NCBI RefSeq assembly: GCF_042477335.2
Contig: NC_091255.1
Coordinates: 42,882,501 to 42,946,500 of the forward strand
DNA from: Ovis canadensis
Lineage: Eukaryota; Chordata; Mammalia; Artiodactyla; Bovidae
Direction: 5' to 3'
DNA: 64,000 nt
In this document: in pieces, positions 52,801 through 63,915 of the stretch
Numbering within the stretch: the first letter of the stretch is position 1
Layout of the letters: each line of letters starts with the position of its first letter
The notes under the pieces: model-generated
The model's database searches: none
Seen by the model: the letters and a program-made list of their open reading frames with translations, nothing else
What the model was told of the DNA's origin: nothing
Made by a program: the position numbers and the translations under genes

Positions 52801-55800
52801 TCTCCTTCAAAGAAGGTCGTGAGGGTTGGGTACTCCTGTGGCAAAAACACAAATATCAAACAAGATGTCCAATAGGAGTTCTAACTTTTCACAAAGGAAC
52901 AAACCAAGTTCGCTTTTATTTCTCCCCAGAACTTTGAAAAGAGGACCACAGTGCTGGGCGACCACCCAGACCAGAGGCAGGTGCAGCAACACCCACGGCA
53001 GAGGAGGGAGCCTGACTTGAGGGGCCCGGGGTGGGGGTGGGATGTCTCCTGGATTCTGGGGACTTTGCCAGAAGCAGAGAACTCTTCTTTGGCGCGCTTG
53101 TGATGTGTTGATGGCTCAGAAAAGAACTTGGACAAGTTACTTCTGAATATTCTAGCATACAGAGCAGATGGTAACTTGATAGGTTGTACTTTCCAAGGAA
53201 AACACCCAGAGAGACTGTGGAATCACAGCCTCGTCTTCATGGCTCAGCCTGGTCATCGCTTCTCAGACTGGCTCGGTCTGTCCCTGGTGCGCCAGCTCTC
53301 AGGTTTGAGGGGCAGGGAAGGGGCTGTCAAATAGCCTGATGTGAGAGGCACTCGTGTAATTGTATCATGTGAGCTAAGACAACTTACATGACGGGAAACA
53401 CTGATGACCATGTCTACCCCGGGAAACCACAACCACCAGAAGAGCAAACGAGTGGTCATCCTGACCGGGTGCCTGAAATGTTAATACTCCCAATAACCCT
53501 GCTGTTTGTCCCTCTGCTCATACAAAAGATTTGCAAAAAGTTAACGGAAGAACAAGTAACCACTGTAAAAAGTTTACCATTTCTCTGCATTTGTAAAAAC
53601 CCACCCACCAGGCCACCCCTCAGTGTCACCAGGCAGCCCCTCAGAGCTGCCCGCCAGCCCGGGTCATTCCTGGGGGTGCTGTGACGACCCCCACCCAGCA
53701 GAGCACAGGTCACCATCCTGATGTCCCGAGACCACGGAGGACCTGCTCTCTTCCTTACACCCTACGTCAGCCCCTCTTGCTCAGTATTAAACATCTACCG
53801 GTTTAAATACATTCCCAAGGTTTTGCCACTTCTGCCGGCTTGCCTGCCAGGTGGCTCGGAACCCCCGCAGGGTACTGCAGCCTCACTGGCCTGGGGCTTA
53901 AAGGAAGGCCACGACCACTTTACTGCACACGCCAAAGTAGCCTGCCCTTGTAGCAGTGAACTTGAAACACGGCAGATCTGCCATCCCCCTAAAACTGAAA
54001 TCTTCACCCCAATGGTGGCACTGCGTTCCTCAAACACATACCGACACAGACAGAGCCAAAAAATTGTAGAGACCAAAACTGCCTAAGCGGAAACCTGATT
54101 TTTAAAGGTATAAACCAAATTATAGCAATCATTTGAGAAAGACCTGCCAAGGGAAAAATTGCTTTGTAAGCTGGCAGCTGACTTGAGACGTTAAATTAAC
54201 GGCTAGACAGTAAACTGACTTCCTGAGTTTTGAATCTTCGTATTTTATCAAGATGTCCATAAAGAGAGAGAAGGATGAATGATCAAGTGGTCCTACTATG
54301 TAATAACAAAGAACAAGCTTACGGTCAAGTCACGAGTTTTCCTAACAAGTGATTCTGCACCCACCTCTCTAAAATGTTCCAGGCAGTCTACCAGGGTGAC
54401 CACTAGGTACCCACAAACACTGAGAATTAAATAAAATAAATATCTAATGAATGAATGAAGGAAGGAACAGAAGGAACCCAAAAGACAAAACCCCTCGCAG
54501 GGCAAGCAAGGACATTCAAGCTCTGACTACAGCCAGGGGTAGGGGGCTCACAAAGGGAGGGCGGGCACGGCTAGCATCTGCCTGCCTGGAGGTGAGTCCA
54601 GCTTTCCATGAAGACCCATCTTCTGGAATATCCACGTTTGATTGACCAGTAAGGCAGTCTCTGCATCTGGTGGCGTGACCACCTGTGTTCCAAGTAAACC
54701 CAGCACAGCCTCAGAGTGCCCAGCATTGTCTGGGGGAGTGTGTGGTGGGCCTGACACCCTCCCGGTGGGCTCCCAGCCACCTATGTTGGGCTCCCCAGAG
54801 ATGCCCCTCTCCCTACAGGTGGCTGGCTGGGAATGCAAAGAGAGTATCACTTGACACCCATTCTTCACAGTTTTGGGATTCAGTCTCCACAAGGCAAACA
54901 AAACTTCCCAAACTGTGTTTGTGACTCAAGGCAGGTAGGAGGCCAGTTATCTCCAATTATGTAGTTAGTTTTCCCTATTTTCGTACACATGAGGAAGACC
55001 ATGGCTGATTAGTCACGTTAAAATAAGTCAGATATCTGCTATTTCCACAACTATAAATGGAAAGGCAAACAAAAACAGCGCTTTGTTTTTTTTTGCCACA
55101 CCATGCGGCACATGGGATCTCAGTTCCCTGATCAGGGATGGAACCCAAGCCCCAGTAGTGGAAGCGTGATGTCCTAACCACTGGACTGCCAGGGAAGTCT
55201 CAGGTTGTACATCTTAAATGGGTGAATTCTGTGCTATGGGAACTATATTTCAGTTAAAAAGAGTTTAAAAAAAGGTGAATTAAAAGACTTGGAAGACTCC
55301 GGCAGGATGACAGACCCTCAGGAAACACAGCCCCCTCTGACGAAGGTGGCTCCGAGTGGGAAGAGCTGGCAGCGACACTCCCCTCCTTGGGAAAGCAGCT
55401 TTTGGGTGGCTTGGGGCGCTACCCTGCATTCGGGCCACCTGCCCCCACAAGGCCACCGCAGCCTTTCCGTCTGTGGGTTTTTAGTCCTGCCCACCATCTG
55501 TGTGCAGCTTGCTGTGACCATTTGGAATCAGGTCCCCATTCCACACTACAGACTCTGCTGGCTTCCTTATGAAGTTCAACACTTTTGTTCTACACTCAAC
55601 ACACACGTATGGCCGCCTGCGAGTTGAGCATGTTCTGTTGCTCGGTCTTCTGCAGCACAGACCCAGGTGAGAGTCCTTCCTCGTGCTGTCACTTGCTGCC
55701 CCGACTTGATGTGATATGTTTCCAGAGGTCTGTCTCAACAACTGAATTCTCAGGAGACTCTCAGACATCTGATAGGAAAGCGGGAGAACCAGAGGGGCAG

Positions 55801-58800
55801 GGAGACGGAAACCAGTGCTTTCCGACTGTGGGGGGCCCAGCCTGGGGGTCAGCAGCTCCCAGAGCTGCCTGATCACTGATGCCGCATCCCCTCGGGCCCT
55901 GAAATGGGCACCTGGAGCCCTCACCTCACAGGTAAGCCAACTGACACAAACAGGTGAAGGTTGTCCGTCAGCCCCTCACTACTCTGAGCAGCGTGGCCAG
56001 GCCCCCTTCCTGCTCGCCAGTGGGAAGACAGAGGGTGCTATCTCTCGCCTGTGACATTCCTGAGTTCTGAAGATTGAAAAGCTGGCCTTGAGGGAGGGAG
56101 CAGCTCCTTCTGCCGGAGAAACCTCCAGGGCCATGGTCTCGGAGGGGTGCTGCTCACTCCAGAAAGTGAAACTAACCATGATGGCAGCAGTGATGCTCTG
56201 ATATTTTTGTTTTCCTCAAAAAGGCTCAAAGTAAAATCAGTAGTGTTGGTCACATGGTGACCTTTTGATAAACTTAAACATCTGTGAATGCACACATCCA
56301 CACTGCCTGCTCCTGCTCCCTTACAATAACTGCACTCAAGATATGGGGCTCCTGAGTCAGGCCTGCAGAGTCGAGCTCACTGGCCCTTCACACCCGGGGT
56401 CCCAACATGCTGTCCCCACCAGGCCCCCGCCTGCAGGAAGAGCACTTACCTCAGTAAGGCCTTTGATCTTCAGATACCCGCAAAGGTAGGAGTTCCCCGT
56501 GTCCACGTGCTGAAAAGATAGGACACAAGCCTTGTTACAAATGCAGGGTCCACCAGGGACAGCAGAAGCATGTCCAGCATGCAGAGGCCCCTTGGAGGCC
56601 GAGGAGTGAGGGAGCCTGGAGGCTGGTACAGCTGGGTCTCCCCAGTCCAGCAGCAAGCTGAGTGTTTAATGCTGAGTAAGGCCTCGTGTTAAGAAACTAG
56701 GGGGACTCTCCTGGTGGTCCAGTGACCAAGGCTCCACGCTCCCCATGCAGGGGGCCCAGGTTCAATCCCTGATCAGGGAACTAGATCCCACATGCTGCAA
56801 CTAAAGATCTGCATGCCAGCAAGGCAGACCAGGTGTAGCCACATAAATAGATACATATTAAAAAAAGAAAAAAACTAGGAACGTTTGTTGCATTCCTCAG
56901 ATCTGAGGACCCTATACCTTCCAGTGCACCATGAGCCAAACACCAAAGTGGTGCTTCAAAGCTGCAGTGAGCTCGGCCAGCCCGAAGCATGCAGCTTCAC
57001 GAAGCTGGAGCGGTCCCACTGTCTGGTGCAGTGGACAAAGGTCTGCACCTGAAAAGCACCGCAGCTCTGCAAATGTCCTCACCTGCCAACATGGGCATCC
57101 GACAAAATGGAGCAGCCAACCTGAACTTACAGGGGTCAGCAAGGAAGCTGTGTTCAAGGACCCATGGCTTGAACCCGAAGCCTTGTTTCAACGGTGTGAT
57201 TCTCACCAAATTCAATACAGTTTGGGTTTCACAGCTGCCAGAAAGGGTATCAGGTGGCAAGGATACTCTCTAATAAGATTAAAAACTCAACTAAATTGGC
57301 TAACATTTTGCATGGATTATCACATGCTTGAGAATCAGAATTTCAGTTTGGCCTCCATCCAACCATGTGTCTCTCCCTCTCTGCCCGAATTGATCTTTTT
57401 GAACCAAGGGAGTGTCGACCCAGCAGCCAGCCAGCATCTCAGTGAGAGAGAACAAGGCAGAGGCCTCAGCAAGAAGGTGCTCGAAGCACAGCTGTGTCCA
57501 ACAGCTGCTCTTCCTAATATTCCTCCTACAGTGACCCGGCCCTCACTTCACTCTTGGCTTCTTGGATGGCAGAGGAGAAAGAGAGTAGTCACAGTAACAT
57601 AAAAAACACCACCACCACCACCAGGTCGGAACCTTACAAAGATTTGAAGAATTCTTTAAATTGCAATTTTAGGGGAAAAGCAAGCACTCCAGAAGCACAT
57701 GAAGAGAGGCCCATCTTTAGTCATCAAAGAAGTTCAATCAGAACCACAAGAGATGCCACCTCACCCCCACTATGGGGTGAGGCTATAATCAAAAAGAGGG
57801 ACCGTGACAAGTGTGACAGGGACGTGGAGAAACTGAGCCTCTGACACTGCTGGTGGAGATGGAAAATGGTGCAACCACTTTGGAAATCAGCCTGGCAGCT
57901 CCCAAATGTTAAACAGTCACCATACAACCCACTATTCCACTGGTAGGGAGACACCCAGGAGAAATGCGGACAATGTACACATAACAACTCGCGCGTGAAT
58001 GTGCACAGTGGCGTGTTCATGACAGCCCCAGAGAGGAAACACCCACAAACAGCCATCTACGCATCAGCACAGGAACAGAATGCTGCAGAGCCACTAGGGG
58101 ACGATGACACAACGACACAAAGGGAGGGAGCACTGGCTCCTGCTGTGATGTGGACGAACCTCAAAACACAGTGCTCAGTGTGACAAGCTAGACACAGAAA
58201 GTTACCGTATGATTCCCTTTACGTGAAAAGGCCCCAATAAGCAAATCTTAGGGGAAGAAAAATTAGGGGTTGTCTAGGGCTGGAGTCCTTGGACTGCATG
58301 GAGATCAAATCAGTCAATCCTAAAGGAAATCAACCCTGACTCTTCATTGGAAGGACTGATGCTAAAGCTGAAGCTCCAATACTTTGGCCACCTGATGTGA
58401 AGAGCTGACTCGTTGGAAAAGACCCTGATGCTGTGAAAGATTGAGGGCAGGAGGAGGAAGGGGCGGCAGAGGATGAGACGGTTAGATAACATCACTGACT
58501 CAATGGACATGAGTTTGAGGAACCTCCAGGAGTTAGTGAAGGACAGAGGAGCCTGGCGTGCTGCAGTCCATGAGGTCACAGAGAGTCGAATATGACTTAG
58601 CAACTGAATAGTGTTGGAGGGGTGTGGCACCTAAGGATTCTTTCTGGGGGTAATGAAGATGTTCTAAAATTAGACTGCAGTGGCAGTTACACAGCTTTGG
58701 GACCACACTAAAAACTACTGAACTGTACACCTTACATGTGTGACTTGTGTGACAGGCGAATCATACCTCAATAAAGCTCCTATGAAAAATAGAAAGAAAG

Positions 58801-61160
58801 CAGGAAAGAGGCGGAGTTACAAAAGTCAGAAGTTTCTAAGATGACAGAGCCCAAGAACCCAGTTGTGGCTGAAAAACCAGCTGATTGGGCAACTCACAGG
58901 CCAGACTCTCTGCGACAGTAAGACACTCACCCATCCAGGTCCAGGTGCAGGGCAGCATTCCTGGGTGTGACTGCCGCCCCCACCAGCAGAGGGCCGACTC
59001 CAAGTGGCCTCCAGCCACTGGCCAGGTCACTCTGGCCACCCTGGGACCTGCCAGTTGTGCACCAACCCAATCCCTACTCCCACCAGTTCACAAGGGAATT
59101 GGCACCAGCAGGAATTCAGAAACAACACACTGAGGACAGGGAGGGGAGCTGCCGCAGGAACCAAGATTTGTCTGTGATACCAGGCTGCTCCGCCACTGGT
59201 CCCCAACCCCATTAGACACCATTAAACTCAACAAGAGGCCCAAGTTAAGATCATCCCAAACATGACCCACACCAGGCATCTCACTTCTAGAATTTTATCA
59301 TGAGCTGCAAAATGTAAAAGAGTCTGTATCTTCCTACTCAATTCTCACATTTGGAGCAGAAGAGAAGGGAGATTGCCACAGTGGTCGAAAATGGTGAAAG
59401 CTGAAATAACTCAGCCACGACCCTTTTCTTTTCCTGGCCTTGTCTCACAGCTCAAAGGATCTCAGTTCCCCGAGTAAGGACTGGACTTGGGCCACAGTCC
59501 AGTGAAAGTGCCAAATCCTAACCATGAGACCACCAGGTAATGCCCATTTTTTTAATTATGATAAACATCATAGCTCATGTTAGAAATTTCAGTTTGTAGA
59601 CCAGAGACACAATTAACAGAGATGGAGTTCTCTTGATCTAAAGTAAAAGACTTACTCCCACAAAGCAGTAAGATAAAAAGAGGCAGATGAATCGGCAGTT
59701 GGTGGAGACAAAACATATCCCCGTTGTCTTTAAGGTGGGAGAAGAGAGGCTGAGAAGAGAGGCTGTTTGAGATTTAAAATCAGCAAAGAGCAAAGGACAG
59801 GAGAAAAATTCTGTCCTCACACAGAACCTACATTCTACATCTACATCCTACATTCTGTCCTCAGACAGAACATCAAAGCTTCTGCAAGACCTTTGAGGGG
59901 ACAGTGTTTGGAGGAGCTTTTAGGCACAGCTCAGGAGGTGAGGTATCAGATTGAAGACAACAGGGCGAAGGGAGGAGGAAGTGGGTCCTGCTGCAGGCCT
60001 GGGCAGATAGACGGGAGGAACAGTTTTCCAAGAAGGCAGAGAAGAAAGAGGATTAACCACTGCCGATCTCCTTGGGCCGGGAGGAAATGTCAAGTGTGCT
60101 CCCATCGACAAGAGAGGAGTGAAGTGCAGGAAGGAGCTGGGACAGGTAAAGCTAAAGTTCCAAAGCCATTAGGAGCTGGCAGCAGGTTCTCAGAAATCCA
60201 GGTCAGATGGGGGAAGGAAATACCATATGAGAAATAAAAGTGGGTGAGTTACATTTCCTAGCATGAGTATCAGAGACTACAAAGGAAGCCCTGACATGTG
60301 GATCAAAGTTAAAAATACAGTAAGAGGGTCCCCTAGAGCCAGGAAGGAGGAGAACAGAGAGATGGGGAGGTCTGGGCAGACAGATGGACAGAACAGGAGT
60401 GGACTGGAAGTGGAAAGAGGGTGGGGAGTAGGGAGTGTCAGGAGTCTGAGCCAGGAAGAGACTATGGGTTGGGGGCTAGGAGATCAGCTTCTAACAGACT
60501 GTGAGGAGCCCACTTAGGATGTGAGTGCCCAGGCTAAGGAATGGGGCAGCAGTCCAGGTGGGATGGGGGCCCTCAGGTCCCGGGGCTGATGGAGAGAGGA
60601 GGCGGATGAAGCTCTGCCGGGGAGGAAACCCCCGGAGAAGGAGGCGGGTCCCAGGGCCTGGGGTTCATGGGACCGAGGAAAACGTGGGAGGCAGCAGGCA
60701 CGTCTAGGGCCTGGGAGCGTCCAGAGTCAGAGGGAATCCCTGGAGAGTTTCCCGGACGGGGTCCGAGAAAGACTGTTGCCGGGGCGACAGGCCACGGGGA
60801 GGCAGGGCCGGATCTGAGGCGGCCGGTCCCCGGCTCGGGCCCGCAGGGTTGGGGTGCGCCGGAGGGCCCCCGGCAGGCCCGGGCAGCAGGCCCGTCCGTG
60901 GCCGCGGGCCCGAGGGGGCGGCGGCGTGGCCCGGTCCGTGGACGTCTCGAGAGGCCGGGCCGCCGGCTCACCTGCAGCACTACCTCCACGTCGTACGAGT
61001 TCCCCTTGCTCTTCTGGTGGCCGCGGAACTTGGAGCCGCTGTAGAGCAGGCTGGTGGCCACGCCGGGCTGCTGCGTGTTGATAGGCGGCGGCGGGATGAG
61101 CGAGGCGGCGGAGGCGGCCGAGGCACCGGCCGGCGGGGGACACTCGGTGCGGACCGGCAT
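49775..61160 (-). CDS. GID4: GID4, CTLH/GID E3 ligase substrate receptor, complete
   Basis: GID4 is the interchangeable receptor that presents proteins with an N-terminal proline degron to the CTLH (GID) ubiquitin ligase. Six coding exons sum to 654 nt, 217 codons plus TGA, equal to the remembered mouse length, with consistent phases. The N-terminus is a Pro/Ala/Ser-rich tail; the conserved beta-barrel runs from about residue 38 ([17 protein letters not shown]) to the C-terminal HSAPIYEFR. The start chosen is [10 protein letters not shown] at 61160. The longer Arg-rich N-terminus I remember for human lies in another frame here. The promoter is shared head-to-head with ATPAF2. Intron 3 is only 75 nt. 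Confidence 0.96.
49839..51753 (-). other. GID4: GID4 intron 5
   Basis: Intron with an L1 3'-region fragment in its middle and otherwise unique DNA. No other gene is seen. Confidence 0.8.
50560..51110 (+). mobile_element. L1 LINE 3' fragment
   Basis: CCATCCACTGATCAACAGAT, ATTGCTCAGCAATAAAGACG and AGAGGGCAAACAGTGC follow the L1 3' region; many changes, no ORF. Confidence 0.75.
51754..51884 (-). CDS. GID4: GID4 exon 5
   Basis: Encodes [20 protein letters not shown], then [20 protein letters not shown]. Acceptor CATGCAG, donor GAGTG|GTAAGG (phase 2). Confidence 0.96.
52551..52652 (-). CDS. GID4: GID4 exon 4
   Basis: Encodes [20 protein letters not shown] then [14 protein letters not shown]. 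Donor TGGAAG|GTAAGG (phase 0). Confidence 0.96.
52728..52835 (-). CDS. GID4: GID4 exon 3
   Basis: Encodes [20 protein letters not shown] then [16 protein letters not shown]. Preceded by CCACAG, donor CACTGG|GTGAGT (phase 0). Confidence 0.96.
52836..56449 (-). other. GID4: GID4 intron 2
   Basis: About 3.6 kb intron, mostly unique sequence with one CHR-type SINE at 55083-55201. No other gene is seen. Confidence 0.8.
55083..55201 (-). repeat. CHR-type SINE
   Basis: GGGATCTCAGTTCCCTGATC and CCACTGGACTGCCAGGGAAG are a reverse CHR-2-like SINE in GID4 intron 2. Confidence 0.85.
56450..56509 (-). CDS. GID4: GID4 exon 2
   Basis: Encodes [20 protein letters not shown] (20 codons). Acceptor TTTCAG, donor ACTGAG|GTAAGT (phase 0). 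Confidence 0.96.
56700..56880 (+). repeat. CHR-type SINE
   Basis: GGGGACTCTCCTGGTGGTCC, GGTTCAATCCCTGATCAGGG and an A-rich tail mark a forward CHR-2-like SINE in GID4 intron 1. Confidence 0.85.
57700..58260 (+). mobile_element. L1 LINE fragment
   Basis: GCCACCTCACCCCCACTATG, AATGGTGCAACCACTTTGGA and ATGTGGACGAACCTCAAAAC follow L1 ORF2/3' sequence; frames broken. Confidence 0.75.
58283..58620 (+). mobile_element. BovB LINE 3' end
   Basis: TTCATTGGAAGGACTGATGC, TACTTTGGCCACCTGATG and GGAGCCTGGCGTGCTGCAGT identify a BovB tail. Confidence 0.85.
59420..59555 (-). repeat. CHR-type SINE
   Basis: GGATCTCAGTTCCCCGAGTA and CCTAACCATGAGACCACCAG are a reverse, diverged CHR-2-like SINE. Confidence 0.65.
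60972..61160 (-). CDS. GID4: GID4 exon 1
   Basis: 63 codons from [20 protein letters not shown] to [14 protein letters not shown] context is CGCGATGC. The frame is open a long way upstream, so the N-terminus rests on family comparison. Donor CTGCAG|GTGAGC (phase 0). Confidence 0.9.
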
Positions 61161-61487
61161 CGCGGGGTCCCCCGGAGCCAGGGCTGGGGGAGGGGGAGGA
61201 ACCGCCGCCGCCGCGCGGAAGCCGAGGGCAGACGGAGGAGAAGCCGGCGCGCGCGTAGGGCGGGAGGGGTCCACCCGCCGGCCGCAAGCAGATCGAGCGC
61301 TCCGGCCACCACCGGGACCCCGGGACCTGCGAGCAGGGCCTCCGGGTCCTGAGCGAACCCCCTCCCCGCCTGCGCTCGCACACACACCCCTTCCGATTGG
61401 CTCGGGCGCGCTGAGGGGCGGGAGCAGGCTGGCTCGGCGATTCCGCCCATTGGCGGGCGGGGAAAGCACGTGGCGGGAGCCGAGGCC

Positions 61488-61503
61488 CTCTGGGACTTGT
61501 AGT
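61488..61503 (-). promoter_or_regulatory. ZNF143/STAF-type (SBS) motif
   Basis: CTCTGGGACTTGTAGT is the reverse complement of ACTACAAGTCCCAGAG, close to the known ZNF143 consensus ACTACAATTCCCAGCA. It lies between the two start codons. Binding is inferred. Confidence 0.65.
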
Positions 61504-61610
61504 CTTTTTCCGGAGGCGCGGCGCGGGGGCGGGGCCGGGGCGTTTGTGATGCTGATTGGCTGCGGCGTGCGCTGAGGCGCGCGGCGGCGGCGCGCTACGA
61601 GTGTCGTGCG

Positions 61611-61622
61611 CAACATGGCGGC
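61611..61622 (+). promoter_or_regulatory. YY1-type motif with short upstream ORF
   Basis: CAACATGGCGGC matches the YY1 core (AANATGGCGGC). Its ATG at 61615 opens a 13-codon ORF ending TGA at 61654-61656, upstream of the ATPAF2 start, if transcripts begin before it. Confidence 0.6.
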
Positions 61623-61752
61623 GCCCCAAAAGGGAGAGGGTGCCGGCGACTGGTGAGGAGGTTTGTGGAGTTCGAGCACACGGCGTGTGGTCCCTTCGCT
61701 CCTTTTCCCCGAGCTCTGGTCTCGAGCGGTCGTTCTCTGAGGCCCCCGCGCG

Positions 61753-61885
61753 ATGTGGAGGAGCTGCCTTTGGCTGCGGGATGGGGGGCGTCGCCTCCTG
61801 AACCGGCCCCGAAGTGGCCTCACCGCCTCCGAGGGGCTGGGGCGAAAGCCCCCTATCCCCTTCCGGGCCTACGTGCCCCCGGCAG
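61753..61885 (+). CDS. ATPAF2: ATPAF2 exon 1 (partial gene)
   Basis: ATPAF2 (Atp12) is a mitochondrial matrix chaperone that holds the F1-ATPase alpha subunit during assembly of ATP synthase. The exon encodes [20 protein letters not shown] and continues to RAYVPPA, an Arg/Leu-rich, acid-poor mitochondrial targeting sequence matching the remembered human N-terminus ([19 protein letters not shown]). Donor CCGGCAG|GTGAGA at 61885 (phase 1), which fits the expected next codon. The gene points right, away from GID4, and its remaining exons are outside the window. Confidence 0.9.
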
Positions 61886-63067
61886 GTGAGAGAGGCCAGG
61901 GCGGAGCAGGCTGAGGGGTCGGCCATGCAGGGTCACACGGTGGGAGGGAAGTTCCCCGCGAGGGCAGGGATCGCTCCAGGGCACACGCGCGTCGTTTCCT
62001 TTTGGCAGGTGCGGTTTTTTTTCTCTCTTTCACTGGGGAAGCAGAGGTCATCCTTGTTTTCAGGCGGGGAAATTCGACTTCTGGGTCGGGATTGCGCTAG
62101 AGGCGCGAAGCAGACTCAGAGGTTTGCGGGGCAAAGGCCAGTCTGCTAGGCTGCTTTCTGTGTCCCCGCGACCGGCACTGAAGGGGCCTGAAGCTCGGGC
62201 TTTAAGTCTTCCATCCCGGCCGCTTGCTCCACAGCTGTCCTGGCCCTGCCTCCTGCTGCCCTCCCAGAACACCTGCCACCTCTTCTAAGGAGTTGACACC
62301 CCGTGCCCCCTTCCTGCACTTCCGACTCGGATGAGGCTTTCTGTAGCGGATCTTTCTTACTCCTAGGCAGAGATTTTGGGATAAGAGTGGGACTGATTTT
62401 AAGTGAGTGAAGACAAGTAACGCTTTCTTTCCTGCCAGTTAGTACTGTGCTGAAGGTGGGGGTGAGGAGAAGGTCACTGCGGTGTTGGAGCTGTTCCGAG
62501 GTCGCCCGTGTGGCCTCCAGCCCCCTACCAGCTGTCCCAGCCATCAGCTGCATAGAGAAGAAAGGTCTTCAGAGAGCCTGCCTGTCCAGCTGAGGAGTAC
62601 ACCGGTGAAGTCAAAGCTGGGGGTCTCTGCTTACAAGTTGTCTTGTCTGCACAAGTGGTTTAGCGTCTCATTGTCTGCCTCCTCTAAAGAGACAGCTTGT
62701 GCTGGATTGAGGGAGATGCTGTAGATAGGGAGGCCAGCCTGCCACCTGTTTTTGTAAATAGTTTTCCTGGAACCCAGGCCCGCTCATTCACTGACACACA
62801 CCTAAGGCTGTTTTCACTACAGTGCAGAGTTGGCTGGTTGTGCCAGACACTGGATGGCCTGCAAAGCTTAAAACACTTTGGCTTTTTACAGAAAAAGTTT
62901 GCCAGCAGTGCTGTGGATGCTAGAGCGGTTTTGGGGAAAAGTGTTTAGTCATCTGGCCCGTTTATAGTAATTGCTGTGGTAGATACACTTGCCCTGAAGA
63001 ATTTTAAAACAGCCTTACTGAAATGATGCATTTAGAATTCACTCACTTAGATTGTACAGTTTAATGG

Positions 63068-63270
63068 TCCCTAATGGCTCAGATGGTAAAGAATCCGCCC
63101 TTGTTGCGGGAGACCTGGGTTCAATCCCTGGGTTGGGAAGATCCCCTGGAGGAAGGGCATGGCTACCCACTCCAGTATTCTTGCCTGGAGAATCCCTGTG
63201 GACAGAGGAGCCTGGCGGGTTACAGTCCATGGGGTTGCAGAGTCGGACATACTGAGCGACTAAGCACAGT
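63068..63270 (+). repeat. Bov-tA SINE
   Basis: TGGCTCAGATGGTAAAGAAT, GGTTCAATCCCTGGGTTGGG and GGAGCCTGGCGGGTTACAGT; forward copy in ATPAF2 intron 1. Confidence 0.92.
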
Positions 63271-63411
63271 ATACTCAGAGTTCTGCTGCCATCAGTTCTG
63301 GAACCTTCTTATGACACCAAAGGATCCCTGTACCCATTAGCTGCCACTCTGAGTATCCCCCTGCCCCACCCCATCCCTCCAGCCCTAGACAACCACTACT
63401 TCACTCTCTAT

Positions 63412-63617
63412 GAAGTCAAGTCGCTCAGTCGTGTCCGACTCTTTGCGACCCTGTGGACGGTCGCCTACCAGGCTCCTCCCTCCATGGGATTCTCCAGGCA
63501 AGAGTACTGGAGTGGGTTGCCATTTCCTTCTCCAGGGGGTCTTCCTGACCCAGGGATTGAACCGGGGTCTCCCGCATTGCAGGCAGATGCTTTAACCTGT
63601 GAGCCACCAGAGATCTG
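63412..63617 (-). repeat. Bov-tA SINE
   Basis: GTCGCTCAGTCGTGTCCGAC through GTCTCCCGCATTGCAGGCAG; reverse copy close to consensus. Confidence 0.93.
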
Positions 63618-63704
63618 TATCTATAGATTTCCCTATTTTGGACATTTCATATAAATGGAATGTGGTCTTTTTCTCCATTTAGCGTATATCCAAGGTTCGT
63701 CCTG

Positions 63705-63915
63705 GCTTCCCTGGTGGCTCAGACGGTAAAGCATCTGCCTACAATGCAGGAGACCCTGGTTCGATCTCTGGGTCCGGAAGATCCTCTGGAGAAGGAAATG
63801 GCAACCCACTCCAGTACTCTTGCCTGGAAAATCCCATGGACGGAGGAGCCTGGTAGGCTACAGTCTATGGGGTTGCAAAGAGTCGGACACGACTGAGCAA
63901 CTTCACTTTCACTTT
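63705..63915 (+). repeat. Bov-tA SINE
   Basis: CTTCCCTGGTGGCTCAGACG through GGTTGCAAAGAGTCGGACAC and a CACTTTCACTTTCAC tail; forward, near-consensus copy. Confidence 0.95.

Larger units (their letters stand above)
56510..60971 (-). other. GID4: GID4 intron 1
   Basis: About 4.5 kb intron containing two CHR SINEs, an L1 fragment followed by a BovB 3' end, and unique DNA; GC content rises sharply towards exon 1. Confidence 0.8.
61161..61752. promoter_or_regulatory. Bidirectional GID4/ATPAF2 CpG-rich promoter
   Basis: The two start codons are 592 bp apart on opposite strands. The interval is CpG-rich and TATA-less. Seen elements are three ATTGG boxes (CCAAT on the minus strand) at about 61396-61400, 61450-61454 and 61556-61560, a CACGTG E-box at 61467-61472, a ZNF143-type element and a YY1-type element. 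Such a set is typical of housekeeping bidirectional promoters. Confidence 0.75.

Noticed and set aside
60573-61823. 416-codon minus-strand open frame as one protein
   Set aside because: It merges promoter DNA, GID4 exon 1 and its donor; only 60972-61160 has conserved coding sequence.
60727-61926. 399-codon minus-strand open frame
   Set aside because: It overlaps the ATPAF2 exon, promoter and GID4 exon 1 in a non-coding frame; it only shows where the remembered human extension would lie.
63068-63915. tRNA genes suggested by B-box-like sequences in SINEs
   Set aside because: They are the tRNA-derived heads of Bov-tA elements, not foldable tRNAs.
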